A stretch of DNA of 45,764 bases, taken from positions 1-45,764 of IMG/VR virus record IMGVR_UViG_3300032326_001228, one strand, 5' to 3'. Below the pieces are notes generated by a model. That model was not told the DNA's origin, searched no databases, and worked only from the letters and a program-made list of their open reading frames with translations. This DNA is from a virus. Positions 20,852 to 29,506 of the stretch are shown here, one piece after another. The number at the start of each line of letters is the position of its first letter. Positions within the stretch are counted from its first letter, which is position 1. Both the position numbers and the translations under genes were made by a program.

Positions 20852-21055
20852 TTATATCAGTCTTAGATTGCCAGCAGCAGTTCTTCCACGAGATTCAATC
20901 AATTCATAACTGATTGTTTGACCTTCTGTGATCACTTCCAACTGGGCACTTCTAAGAGCAGATGCATGTACGAATACATCTTTGCTGCCATCGTCTGGAG
21001 TGATAAAACCGTAACCTTTAGCGGCGTTGTACCACTTAACTTTACCTTGATTCAT
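20852..21055 (-). CDS. cold-shock protein (CspA family)
   Basis: A 67-residue single cold-shock domain. KGYGFITPDD carries RNP1 and DVFVHASAL carries RNP2; KVKWYN opens the OB-fold as in CspA. It binds single-stranded RNA or DNA and may act as an RNA chaperone or antiterminator. The leader is about 30 bases and contains no strong ribosome site; a CATAAATA late-type box is at 21087-21094. It lies next to the tmRNA on the same strand. Phage cold-shock proteins are known. Confidence 0.93.
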   Translation of the reverse strand: MNQGKVKWYNAAKGYGFITPDDGSKDVFVHASALRSAQLEVITEGQTISYELIESRGRTAAGNLRLI

Positions 21056-21086
21056 TATACTTTTTGTTTTATTGTTGTTATGAGTT

Positions 21087-21094
21087 TATTTATG
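21087..21094 (-). promoter_or_regulatory. late-type box upstream of the cold-shock gene
   Basis: Minus-strand CATAAATA, 31 bases before the ATG at 21055. Confidence 0.45.
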
Positions 21095-21131
21095 TGGAAT
21101 TGAAGTTATTGGGGTCTAAAACTGTGGGATA

Positions 21132-21148
21132 GGGCTCTTTTGGAGCCC
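21132..21148 (-). terminator. possible terminator hairpin after the 58-residue gene
   Basis: GGGCTC / GAGCCC, six base pairs, 14 bases after the stop at 21162. No good T run follows on the minus strand, so it may be weak. Confidence 0.4.
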
Positions 21149-21161
21149 CACCCCAGCGAAA

Positions 21162-21338
21162 TTACATCGCGTTCTTTTTTTCTTGGATTTCTTTTCTTCT
21201 TGTTTTAGAAGCTTTAGAAAGAATCCCTAGAGCTTTTCTTGCTCTAGCAGCCGCAGCCTTTACGCCTTTGGTTTCAAAAGCTTCAGACTCTACTTTGTAC
21301 GATTCAAATGCTTGTACTATTTCATCGTGTGTAGGCAT
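21162..21338 (-). CDS. 58-residue basic Ala/Lys-rich protein
   Basis: A small protein: MPTHDEIVQAFESYK is mildly acidic, then TKGVKAAAARARKALGIL, SKASKTRRKEIQEKKNAM. The Ala/Lys/Arg-rich tail recalls histone-H1-like or DNA-binding tails and is strongly helical. The ATG at 21338 has AAGGAG upstream and a clean host-type promoter further up, so it is a real, separately expressed early gene. It may bind DNA or RNA; no family match is recognised. Confidence 0.7.
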   Translation of the reverse strand: MPTHDEIVQAFESYKVESEAFETKGVKAAAARARKALGILSKASKTRRKEIQEKKNAM

Positions 21339-21392
21339 TATGTTTCTCCTTATTGTTTATGATATCATAATGAGTTTGTTAAACTCTTCATT

Positions 21393-21421
21393 AGTATATC
21401 GGTTTGTTTGATTCAAATCAA
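21393..21421 (-). promoter_or_regulatory. host-type promoter of the 58-residue gene
   Basis: Minus strand: TTGATT (21421-21416), 17 bases, TATACT (21398-21393). Confidence 0.6.
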
Positions 21422-21440
21422 TCAGATAGTTTGCCAAATA

Positions 21441-22019
21441 TTAGTTTTGGTAAGTGGAAATAAATTGGTATATGTCTTTCCACGTGTCGCATCTGACAAC
21501 ATCTTTGTGTTTGAAATCTCTATTGTGTGGCTGAGTGTACAGCATGGGTATCATGCCTGCTTTCAATCCTGCCAAAGCATTCACTGGTTTGTCTTCAATC
21601 CAAAAACTACCTGCGGATTGTGTTGCCAATACTTCATCTTTGTCACTGCCGGTTTCTAAAAATATCACTGCGTCAAATATTGAACCGAATTTATCACGTA
21701 GATTATCTTCACGTGCTCTATGAGCCATGGGTTCCAATGTTTGACTGGTGATCAATCTAATAGTATAGCCTGCTTCGTGCAACAGATTCAAATAATGGCT
21801 GGCTCCGTCAATGGGATCCAAATATCTCATGGCAGCACTCTCGTTGAATATCTGTATCAACAGAGCACAAGAATTCTTGTCCAAACCGTAGTGTTCAGCC
21901 ACATTGTAGTTGCCTTCTTTCTGTTTTTGATAGCCTTGACGCAACATCCAATGGTCAAAAGCCTGTTCCCAATGCAACAGCACTCCATCCACATCACACA
22001 GTATCATTCTTTTGTTCAT
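21441..22019 (-). CDS. HAD-superfamily phosphatase
   Basis: A 192-residue protein from the ATG at 22019 (overlapping the upstream stop by four bases). LCDVDGVLLHWE (6-17) is HAD motif I, with D8 as nucleophile and D10 as acid. RLITSQ holds motif II and WIEDKPVNALAGL motif III/IV. The cap resembles phosphatases acting on nucleotides or polynucleotide 3' ends (T4 Pnk-like, deoxyribonucleotidase-like). No kinase domain is attached. It follows glutaredoxin and a small beta protein in one early unit, close to the ribonucleotide reductase genes. Confidence 0.75.
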   Translation of the reverse strand: MNKRMILCDVDGVLLHWEQAFDHWMLRQGYQKQKEGNYNVAEHYGLDKNSCALLIQIFNESAAMRYLDPIDGASHYLNLLHEAGYTIRLITSQTLEPMAHRAREDNLRDKFGSIFDAVIFLETGSDKDEVLATQSAGSFWIEDKPVNALAGLKAGMIPMLYTQPHNRDFKHKDVVRCDTWKDIYQFISTYQN

Positions 22020-22303
22020 ATGGTCAATCCTGTGGTGCTTTGAATATAACTGCTGCCTATTTCTTGATTGGATCTTGTGATGGTCAAAATGTGTTGTACA
22101 TTGATCCATTGTTCCATAGAGCCTCCTGTGAGTGCCCAAGGCAACATGCCCACTCCGTTCTGCGTTTGTATCATACACATGGGTTTACGCACACACACTT
22201 CTGTGTCGTTAAATTCAGTGATCCTGGTAACCAGTTCTTCTTTGCTGACTAATTTGATTGTGAACACATCGGTGGTGTTCAATTCTTTCATAAAACTATT
22301 CAT
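22016..22303 (-). CDS. small beta-rich phage protein
   Basis: A 95-residue protein (MNSFMKELNTTDVFTIKLVS) with repeated beta strands (ELVTRITEFNDTEVCVRKPMCMIQT, GVGMLPWALTGG). The succession of five short strands resembles a small barrel of the SH3/Sm type, but no key signature is present. It overlaps the glutaredoxin gene by eight bases and the phosphatase by four, so it is coupled to both. Function unknown. Confidence 0.6.
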   Translation of the reverse strand: MNSFMKELNTTDVFTIKLVSKEELVTRITEFNDTEVCVRKPMCMIQTQNGVGMLPWALTGGSMEQWINVQHILTITRSNQEIGSSYIQSTTGLTI

Positions 22304-22544
22304 TTTTTCCTTTGTTGAAATGTGCCTTCAGTTGTTCATATCCGCCTATCAACACTCCGTTGAGTATGATTTGTGGCACTGTTCTTGCTTGTGGTATTGA
22401 TTCCAACAGTTGTTCTCTGGTCCAATTCACACCTATCATTCTTTCTTCAAACACAATGCCTTTGTTTTTTAACAGTGTTTTGGCCATGTCGCAAAAAGGA
22501 CAAGTGACCTTGCTCCAGACTATGGTTTTGTTTGATTCTGACAT
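22296..22544 (-). CDS. glutaredoxin
   Basis: An 82-residue thioredoxin-fold protein with active site CPFC (15-18), and TVPQIILNGVLIGGYEQL holding the cis-Pro and glutathione-binding loop. It would reduce the phage ribonucleotide reductase (nrdA ends in a CxxC tail) and other disulfides. The true ATG (22544) is six bases after TATAAT; an upstream in-frame GTG overlaps the -10 box. Leaderless promoter TTGACA-18-TATAAT, almost consensus. The nrd genes are upstream but separately promoted. Confidence 0.92.
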   Translation of the reverse strand: MSESNKTIVWSKVTCPFCDMAKTLLKNKGIVFEERMIGVNWTREQLLESIPQARTVPQIILNGVLIGGYEQLKAHFNKGKNE

Positions 22545-22550
22545 GCTTGT

Positions 22551-22580
22551 ATTATACACTATTTAACGGTGCCGTGTCAA
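22551..22580 (-). promoter_or_regulatory. near-consensus leaderless promoter of glutaredoxin
   Basis: Minus strand: TTGACA (22580-22575), 18 bases, TATAAT (22556-22551), 6 bases to the ATG at 22544. Confidence 0.8.
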
Positions 22581-22981
22581 CGAAGTCTTTGAATAGGATA
22601 GTTGTAGTTCACTATCACTGTGTCAAAGAATACATTATGGAATAATTTTTTGGCAGTGCGACTCCAAATGAAACAATTGGTATGCAGTTGGGATGATTGT
22701 ACTGGAGTGATGTCTGTCAAAAGTTCTTGTGCATTCCGCCATACACAGTGTTGGATGGCCGTCCAACGAGTGGTGTTGGCAGACACACACACATTGTAGC
22801 CCAGTTGTGCTGTGCCTTGATGCTTTTGAATGTGCTGAGCCACATTTTCAAAACACTGTTGTTCTCTGCTGTGAGCAGTGGGTTGTGATGTGAGCCAATC
22901 CACACACTCACAATGCAGCAACAATTGTATTTCGGCCACACGTGCATCTGAAGCAGTGGGCATCCTGGTGTCGGATATCAT
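22577..22981 (-). CDS. hypothetical protein after nrdB
   Basis: A 134-residue protein with several scattered Cys and His (HCECVDWLTSQ, TAIQHCVWRNAQE) but no ordered metal motif. MISDTRMPTASDARVAEIQLLLH opens with a likely helix; FHNVFFDTVIVNYNYPI near the end is beta-like. Codon use resembles the neighbours. The ATG is five bases after the nrdB stop, so it probably belongs to the nrd operon. Its stop overlaps the -35 of the glutaredoxin promoter. No family recognised. Confidence 0.5.
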   Translation of the reverse strand: MISDTRMPTASDARVAEIQLLLHCECVDWLTSQPTAHSREQQCFENVAQHIQKHQGTAQLGYNVCVSANTTRWTAIQHCVWRNAQELLTDITPVQSSQLHTNCFIWSRTAKKLFHNVFFDTVIVNYNYPIQRLR

Positions 22982-22988
22982 AGTGACC

Positions 22989-24089
22989 TTACAGTTTGAA
23001 TTTGGAGAACGTTTCTTTTTTGATATCTTGTTTGATGCCGCCCACTATGTAAGAAGTTATTTCTGTTTCTTGTGGGGCTATCTGTTCACCTTTACTGCTC
23101 AACCAATGTGAAGTCCAAGGCAGAGGATTTTGATTAGCTGGTGTATCAAATTCAGCATCATAACCCAATGCTTTCAATCTTTTGTTGGCAATGTGTTCCA
23201 CATATTGACCCAGTAATCTTTCATTTAAACCAATGATAGAACCATCTCGGAACAAGTGTCTTGCCCACGCCTTTTCTTCTTCCACGCATTTTTTAAACAT
23301 CTCAATCACAGTCTTATCTTCCTGTTTGATTATTTTTAGAATGTCTTTGTCGTCACCTTTTTGCCATGCTTTGATCACATGAGTGGTTAGATTCAAGTGT
23401 GTGGCTTCATCTCTAGCAATCAATGAAAGTATCTTGGCAGATCCTTCCATCAGTTTCAATTCTCCAAATGCAAATGTGCAGGCAAAACTCACATAGAATC
23501 TCAGTCCTTCCAACAGATTCACATTCACCATGGCCAAATACAATTGTCTTTTTAATTCTTCCACACTGCCTTTTTTGTTCACAGTGTATTGCAGTGCTAG
23601 ATCACCAAACTTGTCATAGTTTTCAGTGACTGACACGGCTCTTTTGGTTATTTCTTTGTCATTCAATATGGTGTCAAATACTTCAGATGGATCAGCATAC
23701 ACGTTCTTCATGATGTGTGTGTAGGCTCTGCTATGTATGGTTTCAAAGAAATCCCAAGTCACAATGCAACCTTCCAACTCTGGATTAGAACAATAAGGTA
23801 GGAAATTTAAACTAGGTCCTCTGCCTTGCACAGAATCCAACAGTGTTTGATATTTTAAATTTGAAGTGAATATGTGTTTTTGTTCTGGTCTAAAACCAGC
23901 ATAATCTGATCTGTCTTTTTGCAGTGATACTTCCTCAGGTCTCCAAAAGTAACCCAACATGGTTTGATTCAGTTTGTCAAACTGTGGATACTTGAACACA
24001 TCATATCTTTGCACAGATAAATCTTCACCAAAGAACATAGGCTCCTTTGACCAATCCACTTCGTTTCTATTGAATATTGTTTTGCTCAT
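22989..24089 (-). CDS. nrdB: ribonucleotide reductase class I, beta subunit
   Basis: A 366-residue NrdB. Metal ligands and radical Tyr: DSVQGR (Asp), ETIHSRAY (Glu-x-x-His and the radical Tyr three residues later), EGLRFYVSF (Glu), and IARDEATHLNL (Glu-x-x-His). It provides the tyrosyl radical for NrdA in deoxynucleotide synthesis. The ATG overlaps the stop of the PspC-like gene. It depends on iron, which links to phage heme oxygenase and Nfu. Length agrees with E. coli NrdB (376). Confidence 0.95.
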   Translation of the reverse strand: MSKTIFNRNEVDWSKEPMFFGEDLSVQRYDVFKYPQFDKLNQTMLGYFWRPEEVSLQKDRSDYAGFRPEQKHIFTSNLKYQTLLDSVQGRGPSLNFLPYCSNPELEGCIVTWDFFETIHSRAYTHIMKNVYADPSEVFDTILNDKEITKRAVSVTENYDKFGDLALQYTVNKKGSVEELKRQLYLAMVNVNLLEGLRFYVSFACTFAFGELKLMEGSAKILSLIARDEATHLNLTTHVIKAWQKGDDKDILKIIKQEDKTVIEMFKKCVEEEKAWARHLFRDGSIIGLNERLLGQYVEHIANKRLKALGYDAEFDTPANQNPLPWTSHWLSSKGEQIAPQETEITSYIVGGIKQDIKKETFSKFKL

Positions 24090-24295
24090 TATTTTTTATT
24101 GTATGTGGAACGTTCTGGAAATATCATCCAGCATACCACATAAACTATCAGTGGTAACCAGAAAAATAATGTGCCTAGAGCAAATGCAATTCGCAATCCT
24201 ATTTTGCTCAAGCCCAACTTGTGTGCCAATCCAGCACAGACTCCAGCAATAAATTTATCATCACTGCTTCTATACATATTATTATTTTTTTCCAT
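24089..24295 (-). CDS. PspC-domain membrane protein
   Basis: A 68-residue protein from the ATG at 24295 (the frame opens earlier inside nrdA). YRSSDDKFIAGVCAGLAHKLGLSKIG is the PspC opening, and ALGTLFFWLPLIVYVVCWMIFPE is its transmembrane helix. PspC in bacteria senses inner-membrane stress and binds PspB/PspA. A free-standing phage copy between nrdA and nrdB is unusual; it could mute the host stress response or anchor the reductase to the membrane. It is five bases after the nrdA stop and overlaps the nrdB start. Confidence 0.82.
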   Translation of the reverse strand: MEKNNNMYRSSDDKFIAGVCAGLAHKLGLSKIGLRIAFALGTLFFWLPLIVYVVCWMIFPERSTYNKK

Positions 24296-24299
24296 AGTA

Positions 24300-26645
24300 T
24301 TATATTGCACATGCATCACAGTCAGTTGTGTCTGTGGATGCTGTATTTATTTTAGCGTCTTTTTCTGGCAATGTCAAGTCCTCTGATCCATCTTTAGTAT
24401 CAATGGTTTCAATGCCTGATGGTTGTAGATCTTCTTCATCACCTTTGAAGTCGTAAGTGTTTTGGTAATATGAAGTTTTCCAGCCATATTTGTAAGCATT
24501 CAACATGTCAGTAGCCATCACACTCAATGGCACTTCATTATTATCATAGTTAAGTGGATTGTAACTCCAGTTGCCTGATATGGCTTGATCAAAATATTTC
24601 TGCATCATGGCCACAATTTTGATATATCCATCATTGCTGGGCATGTCCCACAACAGTGTGTATGAATTTTTTAATTTGGGAAAGCCTGGTATCACTTGTT
24701 TGAGTGGGCCTTTTTTACTTTTTTTGATGCTTAATAATGCTCGGGGTGGTTCAATACCATTGGTAGCATTGGAAACCACTGAAGAACTTTCTGATGGCAT
24801 CTGTGCTGACAGTGTGCTGTGTCTTAATCCATACTGTTTGATGTCTTTTCTTAATGTTTCCCAGGCCATTCTGGTTTTGTGTGGCACAATTTCATCCACT
24901 TCTTTTTTGTAAGTGTCTATGGGCAACAGTCCATCTGCGTATTTGGTTCTATTAAATTTTTCACAAGCACCTCGCTCCTGTGCCAATTGATTGCTGGCTT
25001 TTAACAGATAGAATTGAAATGCTTCGGTGAGTTTGTCCACTGCCTCCCAAGCAGCTTTGTGATGATATTTCACTTCCATTCGAGCTAGATAATGTGCCAA
25101 GCCAATGTAACCTACACCCAGTGAACGTCTGGCTTTGGTGCTGACTTCTGCGGCTTTCACAGGATACTGTTGATAGTCTATGATTTCTTCCAATGCTCTC
25201 ACTGCCAAATCACACAGTGGTTCCAATTCATCCAAATCATTGATTATGCCCACATTGATAGCACTCAATATGCACAATGCTATTTCGCCATTCACATCAT
25301 CTATGTGCTGTATGGGAGTGGTGGGCAGTGTGATTTCTTGACAAAGGTTACTCATGGATACTCTGTCTTTAAATGATGAATGACTGTTCACGTGATCAAT
25401 ATTCATGATGTAAATTCTACCTGTTTCTGCTCGTTCTTTCAATAGATCAAAGAACAACTCTTGAGCACCAATGGTTTTCTTAGGAATTTTTTTGTCTGCT
25501 TCATATTTTAGATATAGGTCATCAAATGAATCTGTGCCAAATGCGTCATAGAGTCCAGGTACCTCGTGTGGCGAGAACAGAGTGATTTCTTCGTCATTGA
25601 TGAATCTTTCATAGAACAATTTGGATATTTGTATGCTGTAATCCATTCTTCGCACACGATTGTCTTCGGTGCCTTTGTTGTTCTTCAACACCAGTATGTC
25701 TTCAATCTCTGAGTGCCAGATAGGGAAGTGTACAGTGGCATTGCCGCCTCTCACGCCATTCTGTGTGCAACATCTCACTGTGCTTTCAAATTTCTTAAGG
25801 AATGGAATCACTCCTGTGTGCTGTACTTCACCACCTCGGATTTTAGAATTAATGCCTCTGATACGGCCAGCATTGATACCGATACCTGCACGACGTGCCA
25901 CATAGAGTCCAATGGCCATATCACTGCTGAATATAGAAGTAAGTGTGTCATCCGAGTCCACCAACACACAGCTGGCAAACTGACGTATGGGAGTTCGCAC
26001 ACCTGCCATCACTGGAGTGGGAATATTAATCTTGTGTGTGGAGATAGCATCATAGTATCTTTTCACATATTGCATTCTTTTCTTTTCAGGATAATTCATG
26101 AACAATGTGGCAGCAATCATCATGTACATATCCTGTGGAGTTTCATACAATGCTCCTGATGAACGATCCTGTACAAGATATTTGTCCACAATTTGTCTCA
26201 GTCCTGCGTAGGTAAAATCTAAATCTCTATCTCTTCTGATCCATGTGTTGAGTTTTTTAATTTCAGTTTTGTTGTATTTGTCCAATATGGTTTTGTCATA
26301 CACACCTGATCTGACATTTCTTATGATTAATTTTAACAAATGCAGATATTCATAATCACCATGTGCTTGTTTGCGTAGATCATACAGCAACAATCTTGCT
26401 GCTGCATATTGATAGTTGGGATTTTCCAATGTGATCAAGTCGTTGGCTGATTTGATTAAAACATTTTGAATATCTCTGGTGCTGATGCCGTCATAGAATT
26501 GTATGTTAGCATTCATTTCTATCTGTGATGCTGATACTCCTGATAAACCTTCGCAGGCCTCCTCCACCACAAAGTGCATTTTATTGATGTCAAGTGGTTC
26601 CAGTTCGCCTGTTCGCTTTTTTACTTTGATTTTAGAAGAATTCAT
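24300..26645 (-). CDS. nrdA: ribonucleotide reductase class I, alpha subunit
   Basis: A 781-residue NrdA of near full family length. An ATP-cone at the N-terminus (VKKRTGELEPLDINKMHFVVEE) suggests dATP feedback control. ASCVLVDSDDTL carries the first redox Cys; NLCQEITLP carries the radical Asn, Cys and Glu; the C-terminus is DCDACAI with the CxxC pair that glutaredoxin would recharge. GGNATVHFPIW and GLAHYLARM are typical. It makes deoxynucleotides from ribonucleotides for phage replication. First gene of the nrd operon; the promoter is not sharply defined. Confidence 0.96.
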   Translation of the reverse strand: MNSSKIKVKKRTGELEPLDINKMHFVVEEACEGLSGVSASQIEMNANIQFYDGISTRDIQNVLIKSANDLITLENPNYQYAAARLLLYDLRKQAHGDYEYLHLLKLIIRNVRSGVYDKTILDKYNKTEIKKLNTWIRRDRDLDFTYAGLRQIVDKYLVQDRSSGALYETPQDMYMMIAATLFMNYPEKKRMQYVKRYYDAISTHKINIPTPVMAGVRTPIRQFASCVLVDSDDTLTSIFSSDMAIGLYVARRAGIGINAGRIRGINSKIRGGEVQHTGVIPFLKKFESTVRCCTQNGVRGGNATVHFPIWHSEIEDILVLKNNKGTEDNRVRRMDYSIQISKLFYERFINDEEITLFSPHEVPGLYDAFGTDSFDDLYLKYEADKKIPKKTIGAQELFFDLLKERAETGRIYIMNIDHVNSHSSFKDRVSMSNLCQEITLPTTPIQHIDDVNGEIALCILSAINVGIINDLDELEPLCDLAVRALEEIIDYQQYPVKAAEVSTKARRSLGVGYIGLAHYLARMEVKYHHKAAWEAVDKLTEAFQFYLLKASNQLAQERGACEKFNRTKYADGLLPIDTYKKEVDEIVPHKTRMAWETLRKDIKQYGLRHSTLSAQMPSESSSVVSNATNGIEPPRALLSIKKSKKGPLKQVIPGFPKLKNSYTLLWDMPSNDGYIKIVAMMQKYFDQAISGNWSYNPLNYDNNEVPLSVMATDMLNAYKYGWKTSYYQNTYDFKGDEEDLQPSGIETIDTKDGSEDLTLPEKDAKINTASTDTTDCDACAI

Positions 26646-26682
26646 TTGATTTTATTCGAATTAGTTGTTGTGTATAAAAGTA

Positions 26683-26690
26683 TATTTATC
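26683..26690 (-). promoter_or_regulatory. late-type box upstream of nrdA
   Basis: Minus-strand GATAAATA, 37 bases before the ATG at 26645. A weak TAAAAT box lies closer. The early promoter for this operon is not obvious. Confidence 0.35.
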
Positions 26691-26694
26691 AATT

Positions 26695-27177
26695 TTATAA
26701 ATTAAAGTAAGTATATTGCGAAATGAATAGATTGTCAAACTCTTTCTGATATAAAATGGCAGAATTTTCCAACACCAAGTATTGGTGATCCACTGCCAAT
26801 GCGTGATACGTATTGGTTTTTTCTAACTGGTTTGAATTTTTATCCACACACTGTATCAAATCAATCTTGTCACGCACAAATCTATCAGTTAATCGCAATG
26901 TGTACCATACTCCCAACAGTCTATCCACTGTGTTGTAATCATTTTTTTCAATGAGATTCCATGCTTGTGGCCAAGTGGATCTGTCAAAGAAATTTGTTTT
27001 GGTATGAGTCAGTGGACATTGTTGATACAACTGCAGCGTTAGTTGGAGTGCTAATGGTTCAATTTCTAATCCTTCTCTGAATTCGCGCCAGGCAGTGAGA
27101 CGTTCTGTGTAATCTCCGTGGAAGATCAAAGGTTTATGATTGTGTCTTGACTTGGAAAAGAATGGTTGCGGCATCAT
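26695..27177 (-). CDS. hypothetical virion-region protein
   Basis: A 160-residue protein overlapping the tail-spike 3' end by 44 bases. RSTWPQAWNLIEKNDYNTVDRLLGVWYTLRLTDRF (about 67-101) is a helical, Trp-rich stretch, and the ends are less structured. It may be a baseplate or fibre-assembly helper, given its place, but no family is recognised. Starts at 27177 or 27174 are both ATG. Confidence 0.5.
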   Translation of the reverse strand: MMPQPFFSKSRHNHKPLIFHGDYTERLTAWREFREGLEIEPLALQLTLQLYQQCPLTHTKTNFFDRSTWPQAWNLIEKNDYNTVDRLLGVWYTLRLTDRFVRDKIDLIQCVDKNSNQLEKTNTYHALAVDHQYLVLENSAILYQKEFDNLFISQYTYFNL

Positions 27178-28747
27178 TCAATATGCTGTCTTTGGTTTGA
27201 ACCAACACAGTGTCCACATTAGTATCGGCATTGATGTCACTCAATGTCACATTGAAGTCCAATGATGTTTTGTAGGCAGGATCACCCACGTAGTCATAAG
27301 TGTCTGTGAGACTGGTGCTGTTGTTGTTGCGATTCACTGTGATTTCCAAAGTGCCGTGACGCACAGCATTCACATAAGAGCTCTTGTAAAGGTAGTACAC
27401 AATATAGCTTTTGGTGGCGTCAGCAGGCAATCTAAATGAATTGGTGAATGCCACGGTGTAACCCACATTTACCAGCAATGAATAAGTGTTGGTGTTGTCC
27501 ACATATCCTTCAATTTCTGGAGTGTATGCAGCAGACAATGTGTAGGTGCTTTCAGTGGATAATTTTTTTGATCTATCAAAGAAATCATTGTGTGAGGCAT
27601 TTTCCATAGTTTCAAATTTGATCACACTGTACACAGCATTAGCTTCTGTGCCACCATCGTTGCCCACGCTCTCAAAAGAATTACTGATACTCTTGTTGCC
27701 TCTGCCTTTGCGGATCCAAACACCTTGACGATTGATGTCTTTGAATTGTGACTTGCTCACAGTGTTATTGATTGGTCCTGTGGCTTGTCCTGGTGAACCT
27801 ATGGTGGTTAATTCTCCAAACACTATGCCATACTGACAGTTTTCAAACACACAATTTTCAAAATGATTTTCTGCAACATCGTAATCAGAATGCACAGATT
27901 GTTGAAACTGATTGATCTTGATACTTCTAAAATTATTGTTGGCTGAAGTTACTGTGCTGCTGATAGCCACCATCTTAATGGCAAAATTATCCGTGTAAGA
28001 AGCACTGTTGTCCCAATCTCCCACTATTTTGATGTCTTCGAAATCACTGTTCACACAGTTGTCTACCAATATGGCTGTGTTGTTGCCTGTGATATTTAAA
28101 GTCATGCCTTTGACGGCAATGTGACGTGCTTGATTCAATGTGGTTGTGGCTGCTCTATTGCCGGCCACTCCTGGAGTTCTCAATCCATTCACTGTTTCGA
28201 ACACAGGAAAGTTGCCTGTTTGATTGATGATGGTCTTGTTGCTGCCATCTCCAATCAGTGTGGTGAATGGTGGTAGTTTCAAACTATTATTAATAATGTA
28301 ATTGCCTGCTGGTATGTGCAGTTGCACTCGGCTTTGAGGATTGCCCACTGTGGCCACATTCACAAACAATTGATCAATGGCTCTTTGTAATTCCACTGTT
28401 TCTGTGCTGCCATCTGCTTCAACACCAAATGCTCTCACACTCACTGTGTCGTCTAATCTGTCTTTCAGTGTGCGTTGAATAGGTGATCCTGACGAAGCAC
28501 CTGTTTGTACCACACTCTCGTCACCATAAATGTATTCGCTGCTGAGTTCAAATAAATTGTCGTGTTCAGTTAAAATTTTTGTATTGCCCACTGCAGGAGC
28601 GCCTTCTGACACAGAACCATTACCAATGTACAATGCTTGGGTATCCACTGCCCAACCAAATTCTCCACCCGCCAATTGAGGTATGCCTGAGCCTGCATTG
28701 GCTTGGCCTCTGCGTACTTGAATCCTACTGATTGATACAATTGCCAC
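27134..28747 (-). CDS. tail spike/fibre protein with beta-helix
   Basis: A 537-residue virion protein. The true start is the GTG at 28747 (AGGAGT seven bases upstream), giving MAIVSISRIQVRRGQANAG. This N-terminus and GEFGWAVDTQALYIGNGS resemble the attachment domain seen in major tropism determinant and fibre N-termini. Residues about 100-400 look like a right-handed beta helix of pectate-lyase type: AFGVEADGSTETVELQRAI, then many short strands with Asn/Gly turns (NNFRSIKI, HFENCVFENCQYGIVFG). The C-terminal part is a different beta domain. It would bind or cut surface polysaccharide. A late box is at 28784-28791. Confidence 0.78.
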   Translation of the reverse strand: MAIVSISRIQVRRGQANAGSGIPQLAGGEFGWAVDTQALYIGNGSVSEGAPAVGNTKILTEHDNLFELSSEYIYGDESVVQTGASSGSPIQRTLKDRLDDTVSVRAFGVEADGSTETVELQRAIDQLFVNVATVGNPQSRVQLHIPAGNYIINNSLKLPPFTTLIGDGSNKTIINQTGNFPVFETVNGLRTPGVAGNRAATTTLNQARHIAVKGMTLNITGNNTAILVDNCVNSDFEDIKIVGDWDNSASYTDNFAIKMVAISSTVTSANNNFRSIKINQFQQSVHSDYDVAENHFENCVFENCQYGIVFGELTTIGSPGQATGPINNTVSKSQFKDINRQGVWIRKGRGNKSISNSFESVGNDGGTEANAVYSVIKFETMENASHNDFFDRSKKLSTESTYTLSAAYTPEIEGYVDNTNTYSLLVNVGYTVAFTNSFRLPADATKSYIVYYLYKSSYVNAVRHGTLEITVNRNNNSTSLTDTYDYVGDPAYKTSLDFNVTLSDINADTNVDTVLVQTKDSILNDAATILFQVKTQS

Positions 28748-28783
28748 GTGTTTACTCCTAAAACTTGCTGATTGTTGCAAGTG

Positions 28784-28791
28784 TATTTATC
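28784..28791 (-). promoter_or_regulatory. late promoter of the tail-spike gene
   Basis: Minus-strand GATAAATA, 36 bases before the GTG start; the leader contains AGGAG. Confidence 0.65.
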
Positions 28792-28805
28792 GACTGAGAA
28801 GTGTA

Positions 28806-29498
28806 TTATGCGGTGTGATTTGCTTGTTTTTTGAAGTATTGTTCCACACGATCCCACCACTGGTCTGCATATTTGGAATATTCCAAAGCAGTGATGTCAA
28901 ACTGTTGGTATGTTAAATCTCTACTGCACATGAACACATGAGCTTCTTTGATCTGTGTGCCATACACTTTGTTGTGGGCTTCAGCATAGGCTGTGAGCTG
29001 TAAAAAATAATCAGTGATCCACTCTTTTTTCTTGGGTTTGTTGCTCTGTTTAAAATCTATGATGCAGGGTGCGCCTTTGTAAGTGCCCACACAATCTGTG
29101 GTGCCAGCATAAATTTGAGGATAGTAAAGACTCACTTCTGAACCCCATATTTCATCCACATGAATCAAAGCATTCTTGCCCACGGTCTGAGCCATTTGAT
29201 GTGCTTGCTGTGCAAATGGATTTGAACCAGGTGCGCCCCAACTGCCTCGTTCAATATATTCTTCCAAATATTTGTGCATGCGAGTTCCAATGCCACTGGC
29301 TTCTTTGGTGATAATGTTGGCTTGTTCTTCACCCACTTTGCGACGCCATTCTATCAGATGTGATTTATCTTTGGTACTGTCCAATATGGTTGTGACTGAT
29401 GGCAGTGATTCACCATTGGGACAACTGTATAATCTTTTGCCATCAACCAACACTCTTTTTAAATTTTCGTACTGATATCGTGGTTTAAGTAGTGTCAT
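28806..29498 (-). CDS. PD-(D/E)XK family nuclease (RecB/MGME1-like)
   Basis: A 230-residue nuclease. GTRMHKYLEEYIERG opens the domain; EVSLYYPQIYAGTTDCVG holds the Glu and Asp metal ligands; CIIDFKQSNKPKKKEW is the D-x-K motif; FLQLTAYAEAH follows with the Gln-x-x-x-Tyr motif of RecB-like exonucleases. It would trim or degrade DNA (recombination, or host DNA turnover). It follows Nfu by eight bases. No helicase domain is fused. Similar small nucleases occur across marine T4-like phages. Confidence 0.85.
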   Translation of the reverse strand: MTLLKPRYQYENLKRVLVDGKRLYSCPNGESLPSVTTILDSTKDKSHLIEWRRKVGEEQANIITKEASGIGTRMHKYLEEYIERGSWGAPGSNPFAQQAHQMAQTVGKNALIHVDEIWGSEVSLYYPQIYAGTTDCVGTYKGAPCIIDFKQSNKPKKKEWITDYFLQLTAYAEAHNKVYGTQIKEAHVFMCSRDLTYQQFDITALEYSKYADQWWDRVEQYFKKQANHTA

Positions 29499-29506
29499 CG
29501 GAAATT

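Noticed and set aside
20436-20852. Gap first considered as empty intergenic sequence or a tRNA
   Set aside because: The CCA-ended stem, GGGGGTGAAATG start and tag frame show a permuted tmRNA instead.
22544-22559. Longer glutaredoxin beginning at a GTG upstream
   Set aside because: The GTG codon overlaps the -10 box; the ATG at 22544 is the plausible start.
25713-26159. Plus-strand open frames opposite nrdA
   Set aside because: The minus-strand frame is an unmistakable NrdA; the antisense frames have unlikely composition (Cys/His-rich).
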